The notes under the pieces are model-generated. The model ran no database searches. It was not told where the DNA came from and saw only the letters and a program-made list of their open reading frames with translations. Source: Multifurca ochricompacta (Eukaryota; Basidiomycota; Agaricomycetes; Russulales; Russulaceae). Taken from it: DNA of 64,000 nt. Positions 34,394 through 46,494 of this stretch are shown here, piece by piece; within the stretch, counting starts at the first letter, position 1; the number at the start of each line of letters is the position of its first letter. Location of the stretch: assembly GCA_022496185.1 (NCBI GenBank), contig WTXG01000004.1, positions 248,001 through 312,000 of the forward strand, in the 5' to 3' direction. The position numbers and the translations under genes were made by a program.

Positions 34394-35789
34394 TGGACCT
34401 CGAAAGCGTGTTAACGTTAGGCGAGTCGCGAGTCTCAAATCAAAAAGATGGTCACGCGTGACGTGTCGCGTTAACCACGTGATCATGTCGTTGTTGCTTG
34501 TTGTTTTTATTGTTGTTATTTGTTTTAAGGGGAAACTCCGTGACCTCGTGACCCTGTGACTGACCTTTATTAAACAAACCCACCCATCCATTCCATTACC
34601 CCACATTCCCATTCTCGTTCCCTTTCTGCCTCGTTCCTCTACGCGACTCATCCATCCTGTGCAAGGACGACGACAGATCAATCACTATCCATCCCTGATA
34701 ATGTCATAGCATTAATGATGCCTCCATTTCTCAGATCGCGCCTCGTTTATGGATAAACTTTATCCAGCAAAAGCGCTTCGCCCGGTCTTTCGTACTGATG
34801 TAAACCTCTTTCTTGATTTTTACTCACGTCTGGCAGAAAAGGTTACTCTTAGGTGGGACATACACTTGGAACTGGAGGAGTCACAAGTCTACTAGCAGTA
34901 TGAAAGGCCGGATGACTACAGTACCTCTCAGATCATTCAACTAAAGGTCCGTTGTGAGTTCCAGGAATTCGAACACCCCAAGTCTCAAGGGCGCTGATTT
35001 TTCAAATTCCGTCATGGCTCCCGACCTCAATTCCTTTCATAGTCTCATTTTCAGCCCAGCCTTCATTCTTGATACTATTCGACTGGTTGGCTTTTGGGCG
35101 ACAATCTCCACTGCGGTGTCACCTGCCTCCTTCTGTCTTCGGCCAACCGTGAAGCCCCTTTTGGACTCTTGTTGCATATGGAGCTGGAAGGGAGAGGCCC
35201 AGGCCAGAAATGACTGTGTTTTTCGATTCAGGATGACAATCCTTGTGTTGTGGTCTTCTTGCTTGGCGGACTAGGCGGCCGATCCAATCCTATAATCGTA
35301 TGTTCCCCCAATGGAAAATATCCCCGGCTAAGCCTTCTTATGGTTCCTCCGTATCTTAGCAAGCTGGATCTCTGGTTTATATTGAATTTACCGACTATCT
35401 TGCCAAATATTGCCGCTGCTGCTTGGCCGGTGTCTACTCTTTGGTAAATGTCTTAGGATTGTGAACGCTGGCGCGCTGTTATACTGCTGTTGTGGCCGTT
35501 TCCACGGACGTGGCCATCTTGTCAACCCTTGCTACTGATTCTAGCGCTGCGTTCCGGGGTTGGATCATACTTGTTCTTGGTGTGCCCTCCTGTCGCCATA
35601 CCGAGGCTGCGCTGAAAGCAAGCACTGGCGAGTCATTGCAGCCGGAGTATTTCAAGGCTGCGATTCATTCGCTTCTACATCATAACCCGTCCAACTAATC
35701 TGACCCACTCGAGTCTCAATTGTGTTATACGCAAGGTTTGCATTGTTGACGCCTTTCCATCTCTTGCTCTTAACGTGGGATTTTGCAGA
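34394..35789. other. Region upstream of BRN1 and member B, with a coding-like, probably decayed stretch
   Basis: The first part is the BRN1 promoter. From about 34950 to 35700 the plus strand shows coding-like pieces in shifting frames (DNPCVVVFLLGGLGGRSNPI near 35232-35297; QAGSLVYIEFTDYLAKYC near 35360; STDVAILSTLATDSSAAFRG near 35502). Stops fall between them, and I could not assemble a reading frame. It is probably a gene remnant of unknown family. Confidence 0.35.
34451..34462. promoter_or_regulatory. Palindrome GTCACGCGTGAC with MCB core upstream of BRN1
   Basis: A perfect 12-bp palindrome centred on ACGCGT, the MBF (Mbp1-Swi6) box of yeasts. It lies 58-69 bp before the BRN1 ATG. A CACGTG E-box follows at 34476-34481. 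Confidence 0.55.
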
Positions 35790-36635
35790 TGACTAGTCCT
35801 GACCTTCGTGTTGACGGCTACTTGTCCTACACATTCACTCCACAAGTTACGGAAATTTATCTAGCCTATCTTTTCAAAGTAGACCCAAAGAGAGTGCAGG
35901 CTTTTGGTGTCCACAACTGGCCTGGTGCCTTCTTCGTGGCTGACCCTCCTATGAATCATTGCCGGCCTCAGCATATCGGAAATGGGCGATATGCTTGGCT
36001 TCTGGATTATGCTATTAGGCGTGGTGGTTCTGTTGTACCTCAGCAGTTGTGGTCTCCGCAAGGCCAGGGGGATTGGCGCCGATATGTCGAACAGGCACAG
36101 CTACATATACCCGTGTTCTTTGTTAATGCGGATGGGAGTTTAGGCGTACCTGTCGTGAACGCCGCTGCAGGACAGATGTCATTGCGTCACGCTAATGAGC
36201 CTGCGCCACTAGGTGATAGGACCACAACCAAGATCCGCATCAGTGTTTGTATTCACCCAATCGATGCAGCACTCTCTTCACTTACCGTTCATATCGCAGT
36301 GGCCAGGCTATACGCCATCCGAACAGCAGGTGCAACTCAGGGATCAGACTCCCGCGCGGAATCCCGTTACCCTCGAGAGGTTTGTAAAGCACGTGGGCAG
36401 TAGGGTGCGACAATTTTTGGCGGTAAGTTTGTCAGGATGGTGGCTGTGAGTTTCGGAGATTTAAGGGGGTCTTTCTCAGGACTGCGAGCGCGTTCCTATC
36501 TATGATCCATACTCGAAGTGGATTGTTGGGCCCAATCGAATTACTTTCAACGAAGTGATGCTCATTGGTGTCGTTCAAGTCTCGGCGGGAAGCTGGATGC
36601 CCATTCTCCAGCTGATAAGTCGAATCATCATGTGA
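35790..36635 (+). CDS. Paralogous family of unknown function, member B (short form)
   Basis: ATG at 35790 (MTSPDLRVDGYLSYTFTPQV). Three exons: 35790-36244, 36300-36422 and 36480-36635. Exon 1 reads TEIYLAYLFKV, RYAWLLDYAIRRGGSVVPQQ, LWSPQGQGDWRRYVEQAQLH, VFFVNADGSLGV and LGDRTTTKIRIS. Exon 2 reads WPGYTPSEQQVQLRDQ, NPVTLERFVKHVGSRVRQFL. Exon 3 reads WIVGPNRITFNEVMLIGVVQ and VSAGSWMPILQLISRIIM. Intron positions match members A and C: directly before WPGY and after the FL/FI block. All splice sites are usable, so this copy looks intact (about 240 residues). The family has no motif I recognise. No signal peptide or membrane span was seen. Confidence 0.72.
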
Positions 36636-37060
36636 CTGGATCTTCCAAGCTCCACAGCCACAGTTAAACAAGTCTTTTCCTCTATATTCTATATATTCTA
36701 TATTCTCTCATTCTATCCGATCTGGACGCATATTGTACATAATATTTTAATCAGCTTGTCTGAAGTCTGAAGTCTGATAGATGCAGGAGAGTGGAATACG
36801 ACACTTGTATACGCTACGTCGTCGAATTTAATTTGTTTGCCCCTTTAATTAATCGCAATAATCGTGAACGGCAAACTGTCAGTTTGACAATTGCCACATT
36901 TACACTCGCCATCACATCCACTGCCACAGACCATGTCAATGAAGAACGGCCTCGTGTATAAGGCGATGAGATGATTGTACACCAGCGCTGTATGGACTAC
37001 TATACATTATGGCGGTGTAACGTGGTGCACATCATGCAAACTATGGGGTATATAATTACT
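36636..37060. other. 3' region between member B and POL3
   Basis: AT-rich, with a CTATATTCTATATATTC-like repeat at 36680-36705. No gene was seen. Confidence 0.5.
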
Positions 37061-40000
37061 TTACCAGACTTCGTTATCAAAACGCTCCAGCATGGCAACG
37101 GAGTCTTCTACATCTTTCTGTGCTTTCTTCCTCATGTAAAATATCGGACAATCTTTGCTAGTACACAGGACATCCTAGAGTCCAGCGGTCATCATCATAA
37201 CTTCTGAAACGCCTCTACTTCCTCTTACCTGATGAAGTGACCCTTGGCAGCGTTGACATTGCGTCCATAACCTGGCGAATTTCACCTGCGTTCCGGAAGT
37301 TACTGTTACCTATGCCAAGTCGATACATTAGTAGGTGGCTGATACGGCCAAAAAAAAGCGGTACTTGTTTTTGATATAATTCATTGATCCTCGGCCTGCA
37401 ATTATCGCAGACTGCACCACCTATCAGGTGTTGGGAGTAAATTGGGATAGCATGGGCGGGTGCATGGACAGTACGTACTGTCAATGCTGTTGTTTGCCCG
37501 AAGAGGCGTCTTGCAACCCAAACATGTGACGGTTTTCACGGCAAATTTCATGAGTCCGCCAACGGTTGGAGTCGCTATCTGGATAGTCCTAGTATGTTCT
37601 CCTGAAACTATCAAGGGAGATCTTCAGAACAGTTGATACATCAAAGTAATATGCAGTTCCGGCTCACGTAACGAAGCGGCTTTTTCGCCTAAAACTGGCT
37701 CAAAGATGCGCATTAGCGGTTTCGACAGCTGATTCTCCAAGTAGTATTTCGTATCGACGGGGATGTTATTCTCCAAGACATAGATCGGGTCCTCAGATTT
37801 CTCGTAGGCAGCGGCACCTGTAGTCAAGTAAGCGGGATGACAAACTGCAAAAACATCCCCGAACATCACCTTTAATTCCCTTGACTATGACGTACGCAAC
37901 TCGATCGCCAAGAGCCGGGGCAGAGCCTTAGGCGGTGAGCACTTAGGGCTGTCCTTGCCTGATCTCTAATTTGCGCCTACCTGCGTCTCGCTGCTTCATT
38001 CTCCCTGCGAGCTCGACGTGGGCTTGTTTACCCGTATAATCTTTTTTCGAATCAGTCGGCGCCAGCTCTCGAAAAAGTTGCGGTACCTACCGGCTTTTGC
38101 CAGCGCTTTCGTGATCACTAATTGCGACATGTCCACTTTGTTCTGCAAGAGATCGGATATTATTTGCTTGGTATAGCTATATGGAAACTGGTCAGGTTGT
38201 TCAAGGACAATCTGACACTAACAGAACGCACTCTTCGGCACCCTTCACATCTCGGTCGATCAACATCTTATGGAGGCAGGTCTCTATAACCGTCGACACA
38301 AGCCGGCAGTTGTCCCGGCGCACTGTCTGATGTCGGCTATCAGTTGCCAGCGTTCCTGCTGTCTAGCTAGCAACAAACCTCGATCCCTTTGGAGTCCATT
38401 TTGTCGTATGTTTCCGGTTTGGTCCAGTACAGCCCGGCATAGCGTTTCTTGTTGATGAGCAGGTACGGGTAATAGACTTTCTCAAACTCGAGTTTGATGG
38501 GCTTCACGAACTTTTTGGTTACAAAATCCGCAGCCTTACTGCCTGAAATAATCATGAGAAATATGGTGATAAGAGGCATTGCTTTATACCCATTGCCATG
38601 ACCTTATCCAACTCGTTTGGACCGAATCTAACCATGACAGAATCGGTGTCGCCGTATATCACCTCTGCATTATGTGTATGGCCGTTAGCAACACAATACT
38701 CTGCCTCGACCTCCTGGACAAAGAATGAAAGGGTTATATCGCGCCGGCGTTCAAGGGATAACGATAACGTACTGCCTTCGTCTTTTCAATCATCTGTCGG
38801 CCATACGCTGTTACACTCGACGAGATGGCTAGACAGGGAAGCTTTCCAATAGTTGCCCCGGTAAAACCATAAACCGAGTTTGCGCTGATCTGGATAAGCA
38901 TGAGTCAACAGCAAACAGCGTGTTGAAGAGTGGACCCACCTTCAAGGCAAGTTGCCGACCGTCCAGCACCGCACGCTTAAAAGGGTCCGTTTCCTTCTTG
39001 AGGTCGGCCTTCGCACACTTACGAGCACTGATCAGGTCTTCCAACACAGTGGGTAAAAGACCTTTTCGTCGTGATGGTTTCACGAACCAGTCTTCAGAGA
39101 TACTCTCAGTTAGTGCCAACTGGACAGATATCATGTACTTACCGTTATTAGGCGTTTGAATGTAATCAACATCCTTTTGAAGGTTGAGTCGGTCAATAGT
39201 GTTCTTATCCAGTAGCGTCGTGTAACATAAGTTATGAGCCATCATGATAGACGGGTACAGAGAACTGAAATCCAAAGTCGCAATAGGAACATCATAATAG
39301 CCTTTCTTAGGCTCGATGACGGTGGCACCCTCGTACTGCTCATCGGTCCCTGACGAGGCTTTATAAAAAGACTGAAGACTGCAAAACATCCATACCTTCG
39401 CTTTTGAGAGTGGGAACAAGATAGCCCTCGTCGTTGGCTTTTCGGAAAAGTTGGGACAACACTTTGATTGATTGTCCACGCGAAAGGAGGTAGTTGAATG
39501 GCACGCCAGTCACGCGCGCCATTTCAGTGTAGTTGACGAAACACATGAGTTTGTCCATCAGCCGTTGCGGAAGATAGGCGTCCTGGGAACAGGCAGCCGT
39601 GTTCAAAATAAGTGTGGGCATATACAGGCAATTCAACGCTACCTTTAAACAATATACTGCCAAGCGTCGCCGGGACTCAGGAGTTCCGTTCTGCAACTCA
39701 GTGATAACCGAGTAGTGCACGTCTTCCTTCTGCTCTCCCAGAAATTGTGCGCAGACCGAGTTGAGGGTGTAGCTACGTAATTTGTGCTCACGCTGCATGT
39801 ATTGAAGGACGTCGAGCTGCAGCCGACCCTCTATGCGTGTCTCCTTGGAGTCTCGCTGTCCGAAAGCCTTGGACGAAAAATGTGTATCCTTGACCTGTGT
39901 GCGAGAGTCTATTTCTCGCGTTAATAACAAATTATCCATGTCCTCGAGAGACGCACTCCTCAAACGACCCAGGAAGGGGAACTGATTCGCCTTGAGGGCC

Positions 40001-41620
40001 TTTGCTCGATCGAGTAGATAAGGAAGATCGAAGTTCGAAATGTTATAACCGATAATGAGATCAGGGTCAACCTGTTCCACAAAATCTCTCCACTTCTGAA
40101 GCATCTCTGCTTCATTGCGAAAAGGGATGACCTGGGAGCCAACAATGTGGGAACAGGTATCTAGCGTGAATACGTTTCGGATAAATGGTCGGTTTTCTCC
40201 TTCATAAATTGTGAACATCAACTAACAGAGAATAAGAATGAAGCCAGACCTTGTCGAGTCACCATGTTGGCGATTTGGATGACTGGATCAATAGATGCCT
40301 CAGGAAAGACTCCTTTCCTGCCAGCACACTCAATATCAAAACTAAGGATGCGCAAAGGAGCAAGCTTTGCCCATTCGCCTTCCGGCGCATGCGATATGAA
40401 CTGGTCCCATCTGCCCATCGTCAGAAAAGTTAGGATAGTGAAGCATACCCCCAAGAGGATGGGGTGTCGTACTTGACAGAGAATTCTATTTGGCAATGGG
40501 ACTTCTTATCTTTACCTTTCAAAATGGAATATTTTCCCGCAGGTACTTCGATCCAGTTCATGCCTACAACCTGAGACAAGATTGGAACGCGTCGCAGACG
40601 CCCTCATCATACGCACCCGTGTATCTATCATAAAGCGCAGAGAGTACGCGATGTTGCTTTCATATGTCGTTACAGGCCCAGAGAATAAACCCCTGAAGTT
40701 GATCTCTCCTCTCTCAAAGACGGGTGGAGAGGGCTGAAGGTAAGATGATTAAAGGCACCAAATAAGTATGCACTCATCTCGAACGCGAGGAACTGCTTTT
40801 GGCTCTGTGACAGTTATCTTCATGAAGAGAGTATTTTCGTCACCCCGATACTTCATTAAGGTCTTTTTCTGAATAAACTCTATACCGGAGACATCGCCCG
40901 CCAAAGACTGAGACGAGGTGATGTCAATTCGTCAACAGAAAAGTCCAACCCTGACATACGTTTAGTTCAGATATAAAAGGGCCGATGTCCTCACTCTCAA
41001 AGCCCCTGGGCACAGGTATATAGAAATATGGTATGAATCCCGTGACGTGGGCAAGAACACTGTGTCCATCCTTCGTATACATTCAATAATGTGATTGAGA
41101 AGAGCGTACAAATGGGCAAATCGTACCTGCGTCACACCGAACATACGGATTTGCACACCATTCTGTGTATTGTCGACCGAATACTCAATATCAATTTGCT
41201 GAAACACTGTGGCACCATTTTTATAGCCAGAAACGGGGCGGATGGGAACTGCCGCACCAATATTGTCTCTGTCCTGGACTATAGGCTTGAGACGGGGCCG
41301 CTCCCAGCAGTCTGCCCCACCTTCGGACTCTAAACACCTCGTACCGTTAGGTGGCTTCTAACCAACAGCCGTGAGACGCACCGGCGCTATCTATTTCATC
41401 CGTTTGGATCCTCGCAAGCACATCCGCGAAGGATGGCTGACTATCCTGCGATGATGAGGGTGTGGGTAAAAGTTTTTGTTTCTTATATGCGGGCTCCACT
41501 CTTATGCTGATGTCCCGTCATGAGAGGGGTGAGGAGTAAGTGCGTGGTTTTCCATCATGGCATAACTCCCTACCGGGGACCTGAACCATCTGTCGTGACT
41601 GACTGCGTTCTAGATGGCAT
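37061..41620 (-). CDS. POL3: DNA polymerase delta catalytic subunit
   Basis: ATG at 41620 ([15 protein letters not shown]), with many introns. The exonuclease motifs are intact: Exo[16 protein letters not shown], Exo[18 protein letters not shown], Exo[15 protein letters not shown]. So are the polymerase motifs: motif [21 protein letters not shown], motif [21 protein letters not shown], motif [33 protein letters not shown] sequence and [12 protein letters not shown] follow. The C-terminus has CysA (CLGCKTPLR ... CDNCRP) and CysB (CQRCQG ... [11 protein letters not shown]), the latter known to hold a 4Fe-4S cluster. It ends FDNEVW at 37061. This is the main lagging-strand replicase, with 3'-5' proofreading. 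About 1,080 residues are expected, which fits. All key catalytic aspartates I could check are present. Confidence 0.97.
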
Positions 41621-41699
41621 TTTTGCTTGCCTCAGGTGTACAAGCAGAGACTTGTGGCCAAATGAAAAAGAATGACGGATTAAAGTGTAAAGAGGAGAC

Positions 41700-41727
41700 A
41701 CGCGACGTGCCGCGTCTCGCGTCTCGC
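41700..41727. promoter_or_regulatory. Cluster of ACGCG motifs upstream of POL3
   Basis: ACGCGA at 41700-41705 and two GACGCG motifs on the reverse strand (within 41711-41725) lie 80-105 bp upstream of the POL3 ATG. They match the ACGCGN core of MBF sites that drive G1/S genes in yeasts. Confidence 0.45.
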
Positions 41728-41803
41728 TTACTACTACGCGGTGTTTATGTCATGCCCCATATCACGAGTACAATCAGTACAACATGCAAATAGTAAGAAT
41801 AAT

Positions 41804-43984
41804 TCAACGCCCAGACAACATATTGAGTCGTGCTTCCGCTGCTCTCGCCCTCCTCTCCCGTTCCACCTTTGCTATCATTTCTGGTGTCAAACCAGCAACA
41901 GCATCAGCGGAACCAGCGGAACCACCCAACCTCCTCGGCCCATTATTGGTTTCAGAACGTACGGGAGGCTCGTCAATTGGTATATCAGCAACTTCCACGA
42001 GTTGGCTAGCGCGTTCTTTCTCCTTGCTCTCGCGCTCTTTAATCTTGTCCTTGAGCCCTTTCGCCGCGCCTTCTTCTTTTCCTCACGCTCATCCTCCATT
42101 TCCTGGCTCAGTACGCTCGGAACACGACCCGCACCGAGCCAGTCCCACAAGTCTGGGTGCGCGCCAGCGCTGCGTCTGAAAACATCTCGTACGGCGCGGG
42201 AGGAAGCCAGGTCGTAGGCCGTGCGATGAGGCCTGACTATTTCTGAGTTATCCCCCAAAAGATCCTGCTCAATCCCTGGTACCTCGGCAGGGACCTCAAT
42301 TGTGGGGTCCGCGTGTGCTTCGTTCAGTAACCACCATATGACCCTTCTTGCCCAGCATTCACAGCGTATTGCAGGAGCGTAATCACTTCTCGCCAGTCCA
42401 TGGAGGAATCCTCGTATCAACTCCACCAAGACCTTGTCCTTCGCGTTCCCAAAAGTCCTTTACGGCGTCGAGACGGCCATGATCAACCATGTCAAGTAGT
42501 CTAGTCCACTTGTCTCGTATGAGCTCCTCCTCTTTGATAGTCTTGGTTCCTTTATTTCGTCTCCAGAGGCAAAGGGGCAGGACTTGGGGTTTCACCTTTG
42601 GCTTGGGAAGGGATGCGAGGTAGGCCTCATCCTGCTCTCTCAGTGCTTCTCAGTGAGATGGGAGGTCTTCACTCTAGTCAATTCGAGGAGGCAGCGCTCT
42701 AGTTCAGACTGCGTCTACACGAGGATTGAAGAACTGTCACTGAACCAATCGTTATAGCTCACCGGTCTGCGAGTGGGAAAGGGAAACGTCCGTAATCGCT
42801 CATCGCCTAACTTTATTTATCAATAGTGACCTCGACCTTATACCTGAGACGGCTTACCCTTCGCTATCACAGCACCATCGTAATCAAGGAATATCCTTCT
42901 ATTAGAGGTGCTTGCACGGATCCATATTCGCTCGCACTGGTTTATTTCATCTGCCCAGTCGGACAAAAGATTGCGAATATCCTAAGAAAACGTCAAACAC
43001 GTCCACCTAACAGAAATGATGCACACACATCCCGAAGGGCCTGCTCACCGTATCTTCGAAGTTGGGCACCTGCACTCTTCGCTGGTCCTTTCGCATTGTC
43101 GTTGACAGATTGGGAACCGCCCTGCTTTCGACGGGCTACGATACTTTAAGTCTGCTAGATAGAAAGTACACATCATACATACTAGTATAGCGGTGAAACG
43201 TTTTGTGTAGCAAAACCTCAGTGTCAGGTCTTGGTCTATTGAGTCGTTTTTGCTTAGCAATTTTTGAAATTCCTTCTCTACCTCTGGTTTGCTAACTCGA
43301 ACGATGGCTGCTGCGAAGTGTCCCCCAGCGGTCATGAACATGGCCCACTTGCGTCCTTCTGGAGCCCCCCATCTGCATTGTTTTCAACTCGTCTACATAT
43401 AATGCTGGATCTGATTTTAGAGAAAATAGGGCCTTGTAAACACTGATTTGTGTGGCGGGAGGGGAATGAAACCATGCTAGAGGGGTTCGGGAACGGCTGG
43501 ATTAGGTCCGACGGGGATGTGGGACGCGAAGAAGTTTTAGCTCTTTGAATAAGATTGCCAACAGCATCTGAATCATCTGAGTTGGTACCGTCTGAATCGG
43601 AAGCAGAGCCAGATAAAGAATCTTCAAGGCCTTAAATTGCTCGTTGGGCGGCCGCACAAGATGCAAAACGGAAGTACCCACTATCCACTAGCTTTGCAAA
43701 ATCACCTCTGAAATAGGCTTGCCCCCATGAAGACGAATTTTGACATTATAGCGATGCCAATCTGAGCGAAAATGGGCACGTTGCTCGTCGACATCTAAAA
43801 ATGTAACGCCAAGGCAGACATTGCACGCTCTTGACTCGTGTGTTATGCGGTGGTCTGTATGCTGCGAAGAAGGTTCATGCGGCTCAAGATTTGTATCTGT
43901 AGCCTTTTGTAAAAAAATACTCCTCAATTTAATATCTTGAAGGAGTTCTTGAGGGAGAGAGAATACGTGAAAGGTTGAGGACAT
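41804..43984 (-). CDS. VMS1: Vms1/ANKZF1-family peptidyl-tRNA endonuclease of ribosome quality control
   Basis: ATG at 43984 (MSSTFHVFSLPQELLQDIKL). A C2H2 finger reads CNVCLGVTFLDVDEQRAHFR SDWHRYN. The VLRF1 release-factor-like domain contains KWAMFMTAGGHFAAAIVRV and, after an intron, RRKQGGSQSVNDNAKGPAKS; the GSQS glutamine is the catalytic position in yeast Vms1. RIFLDYDGAVI comes next. An ankyrin part (LLDMVDHGRLDAVKDFWERE, AIRCECWARRVIWWLLNEAH) and a coiled coil lead to a C-terminal RERRARAAEAR, an exact RX5AAX2R VIM motif for Cdc48 binding. The stop is at 41804. Known function: cleaves nascent chains from tRNA on stalled 60S subunits and protects mitochondria. It is divergent from SEC53. 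Confidence 0.93.
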
Positions 43985-44136
43985 ACTTGTAAGAGTAAGA
44001 AGAGTACGGGTACGAGACGAGTCATTCTATCTACATCTAATCTCGTCCTGAATGGAACCGGAGATTGCCTATAATTAGGTTGGTTATTTATTGGTTATTT
44101 ACTCGCAGGTCTCAACCCTCAACAACAACGGAACTC

Positions 44137-45212
44137 ATGGTTTCACAGGATTTTGCCAATCGTCCCAGATTAGTTTTGTTCGATGTCGATGGCACGCTCA
44201 CGCCAGCCCGCCAGGTGTGCTTCCTATTGTTTCCTCTTGCAAAGCGTTGACTTGAGAATGCAGTCAGTTTCTCCTGAGATGGTCCAGTTGTTGAAAGAGC
44301 TCAGAAAGAAAGTCACGATTGGTTTTATCGGCGGTTCAGACTTTAAGAAGATCTCGGAACAGCTCTCCATCTCGGAAGTAATGGCGAGTACAAGCTGCCC
44401 CACCTTCTCTTCCAGATGAGCGTACCATCTAATCGTGAAACGGATGGTCCCAGTTGTCGAAGATTTCGACTTTGCATTTGCAGAGAATGGCCTAACAGCA
44501 TATAGGTTAGGCAAGCAACTCGAATCGCAGTCGTTCATCAAATTCATTGGCGAAGAGCATTACAAGAAGCTCGTAAAATTCATCCTCCACTACGTGGCTG
44601 ACCTGGACATTCCAATCAAGCGGCACGCCTACTCCCTCTTCTCTGAGTGGTGTCAGCTCTGATTGAATCAATTTAGTGGCACGTTTGTCGAGTTCAGAAA
44701 CGGCATGATTAATGTCAGTCCTATCGGACGTAATGCGACGTGCGCCTGTGTTTCCTTGACCAGCCTTTCTGAGCGTCTGACGAGTTACCTGAATTAGTAT
44801 TCAAGAACGTCATGAATTTGAGGCTTACGATAAGGTTTGTCGTCTTCCTTGGATCTGTGGTCTTCAACTTGATACCCGTTCAGATTCATGGCGTACGTGT
44901 GGCCTTTGTCAAAGTTTTGAAGGAAACATTTGCGGACTATGGCTTAACCTATTCCATTGGCGGTCAAATTTCGTTTGATATTTTCCCAAATGGCTGGGAC
45001 AAGACCTACGCGCTTCGACATGTAGAAGGCGAGGGCTTTGAAGAAATCCACTTCGTTGGAGACAAGACGTTCAAGGCATAGCTATCCTCTATGAGTCCGA
45101 TTCTTTCTAATCTGATTGCACTACATAGGGTGGGAATGACTACGAAATTTTCACCGACTCGCGGACAATTGGACACTCTGTCACGAGTCCCGCTGATACG
45201 GCAAGATCTTGA
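44137..45212 (+). CDS. SEC53: Phosphomannomutase
   Basis: ATG at 44137 ([20 protein letters not shown]). The HAD nucleophile motif DVDGT is intact. [20 protein letters not shown] and [13 protein letters not shown] follow an intron, then [20 protein letters not shown] and [40 protein letters not shown] comes next, then [20 protein letters not shown] and [21 protein letters not shown], ending SPADTARS at 45212. The enzyme interconverts mannose-6-phosphate and mannose-1-phosphate in the cytosol, feeding GDP-mannose for N- and O-glycosylation and GPI anchors. At least six short introns interrupt it (for example 44214-44262). The length of about 250 residues is normal. Confidence 0.95.
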
Positions 45213-45393
45213 GGGACCTCTTCTTGTGAGGGTTGTCACGGACTCACACCACACACACTTAGAAGCAACCTATATACACCACATCATGACCATGGTATAG
45301 CGGAGGCTCTGGAATGGGATTTAAAACGTACGGGTCGTTCGAGCTGACATCAGAGTGAAATAACCGTGCAGAAACATCAGTAAGAAACAATGA

Positions 45394-46150
45394 TTAGCAT
45401 CGGATGGCCCCACAGCTGCCCGGTTCGGGAGCGAGCTGTAACCGTAGCACAACCATGTACAGGTCATCAGCTCGTCTCGTCGCGCTGTTGTATGGCGTCA
45501 GAAATCCACGAACTGACGGCACCGCGGGCAAACAACTCTTCTTTGGAAAGAACCGCTGCGCCGCAAACATGAAATGAGTCGTGTCCGACCCGGAATATGT
45601 AATATCATAGGTGCCACTAACTGAGGCACCGCATGTACAATGAATTGGCCGATCCATCAGTCACCCGGTACTCGGATAGAAGTACGTCACTAACGACAAG
45701 TGGATGGGTTCGACGACTTAGCAGACGATGGCTGCTGATGAATTGAACTAGTAATGTTTGCTTTGCTTACGAGAATCTCCAACCACGATTCGCCTGAGGG
45801 CATACACGTGCCATTCCTATTGATCAGGAGACGACAGGTTGAAAGTGACGTTCGGATCGCATGAGTGGTTGGCTATAACGATGTAATATAATAATATCGA
45901 AGACACAGTGAGCAAAGGTTTGTCATGCATAGCCCTTTGAGCCTTACATACTGTAGAGCAGATCGGAGTTCAGCGAGAGATGTGGTTGTCAGGCCCAGGA
46001 CCATATTGCATAGTGGCGTATGTCTTGCGCCCTCTGGCGAAGCCCGTCAAATGATTTATGACCTCCCCCGCTTTAAAGTTCCAGTAGTCTGGGATCTGGT
46101 CAATGCCAAAATTCGGATCCAGGAGATAAACCTTGCGTGCTATTAGACCC
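45394..46150 (-). pseudogene. SET-domain protein pseudogene
   Basis: Reverse-strand pieces assemble into a small fungal SET-domain protein. VYLLDPNFGIDQIPDYWNF and RKTYATMQYGPGPDNHIS come first, then LNSDLLY|TNHSCDPNVTFNLSSPDQ, EWHVYALRRIVVGDS|LTYFYPST and LMDRPIHCTCGAS. NHSCDPN, the FYPST region and the post-SET-like CxC are family hallmarks. The breaks are clear: a TCTC step after HIS (near 45980) shifts frame before LNSDLL, TAG replaces a codon between SPDQ and EWHV (near 45803), and TGA sits after FYPST (near 45663). Both introns still have good GT-AG ends, so decay is recent. No start codon was assigned. It follows SEC53 tail to tail. Confidence 0.72.
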
Positions 46151-46494
46151 GAACAGTAGCCTCCTGGCCTTAAGTCTACCTCAAAAAGACTAGGATGAGA
46201 TAGTACATAAAATACCCTTTCTTACATTGATACTAATAGTTACGCATTCATTAAGCCAGCCATCATTTCTTCATTCATTCTTCATTCATTCTTCATTTAT
46301 TCAATTTCAAATTTATTCTCACTGGAATCACGTGTGATGAGATGCGAAATGGACTTGACGGAGCTCGAAATGTTGGAGTAACTGTATGGCGAATGCCGAA
46401 ACCTTAAGTTGAGTCTATCAAACAACAAACAATGTCTTTTCTTTTTCCACCCGCACCCGTTCACAACCAACGATTCTACGCCAGCTGATACGCA
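46151..46494. other. Promoter of RPL30 with ATTC repeats
   Basis: A TTCATTCATTCTTCATTCATTC run at 46267-46300 lies upstream, and a CACGTG E-box at 46330-46335. No gene was seen. Confidence 0.45.

Noticed and set aside
35790..36635. Idea that members A, B and C are transposon-encoded
   Set aside because: No reverse transcriptase, transposase, terminal repeats or target-site duplications are visible, and intron positions are shared.
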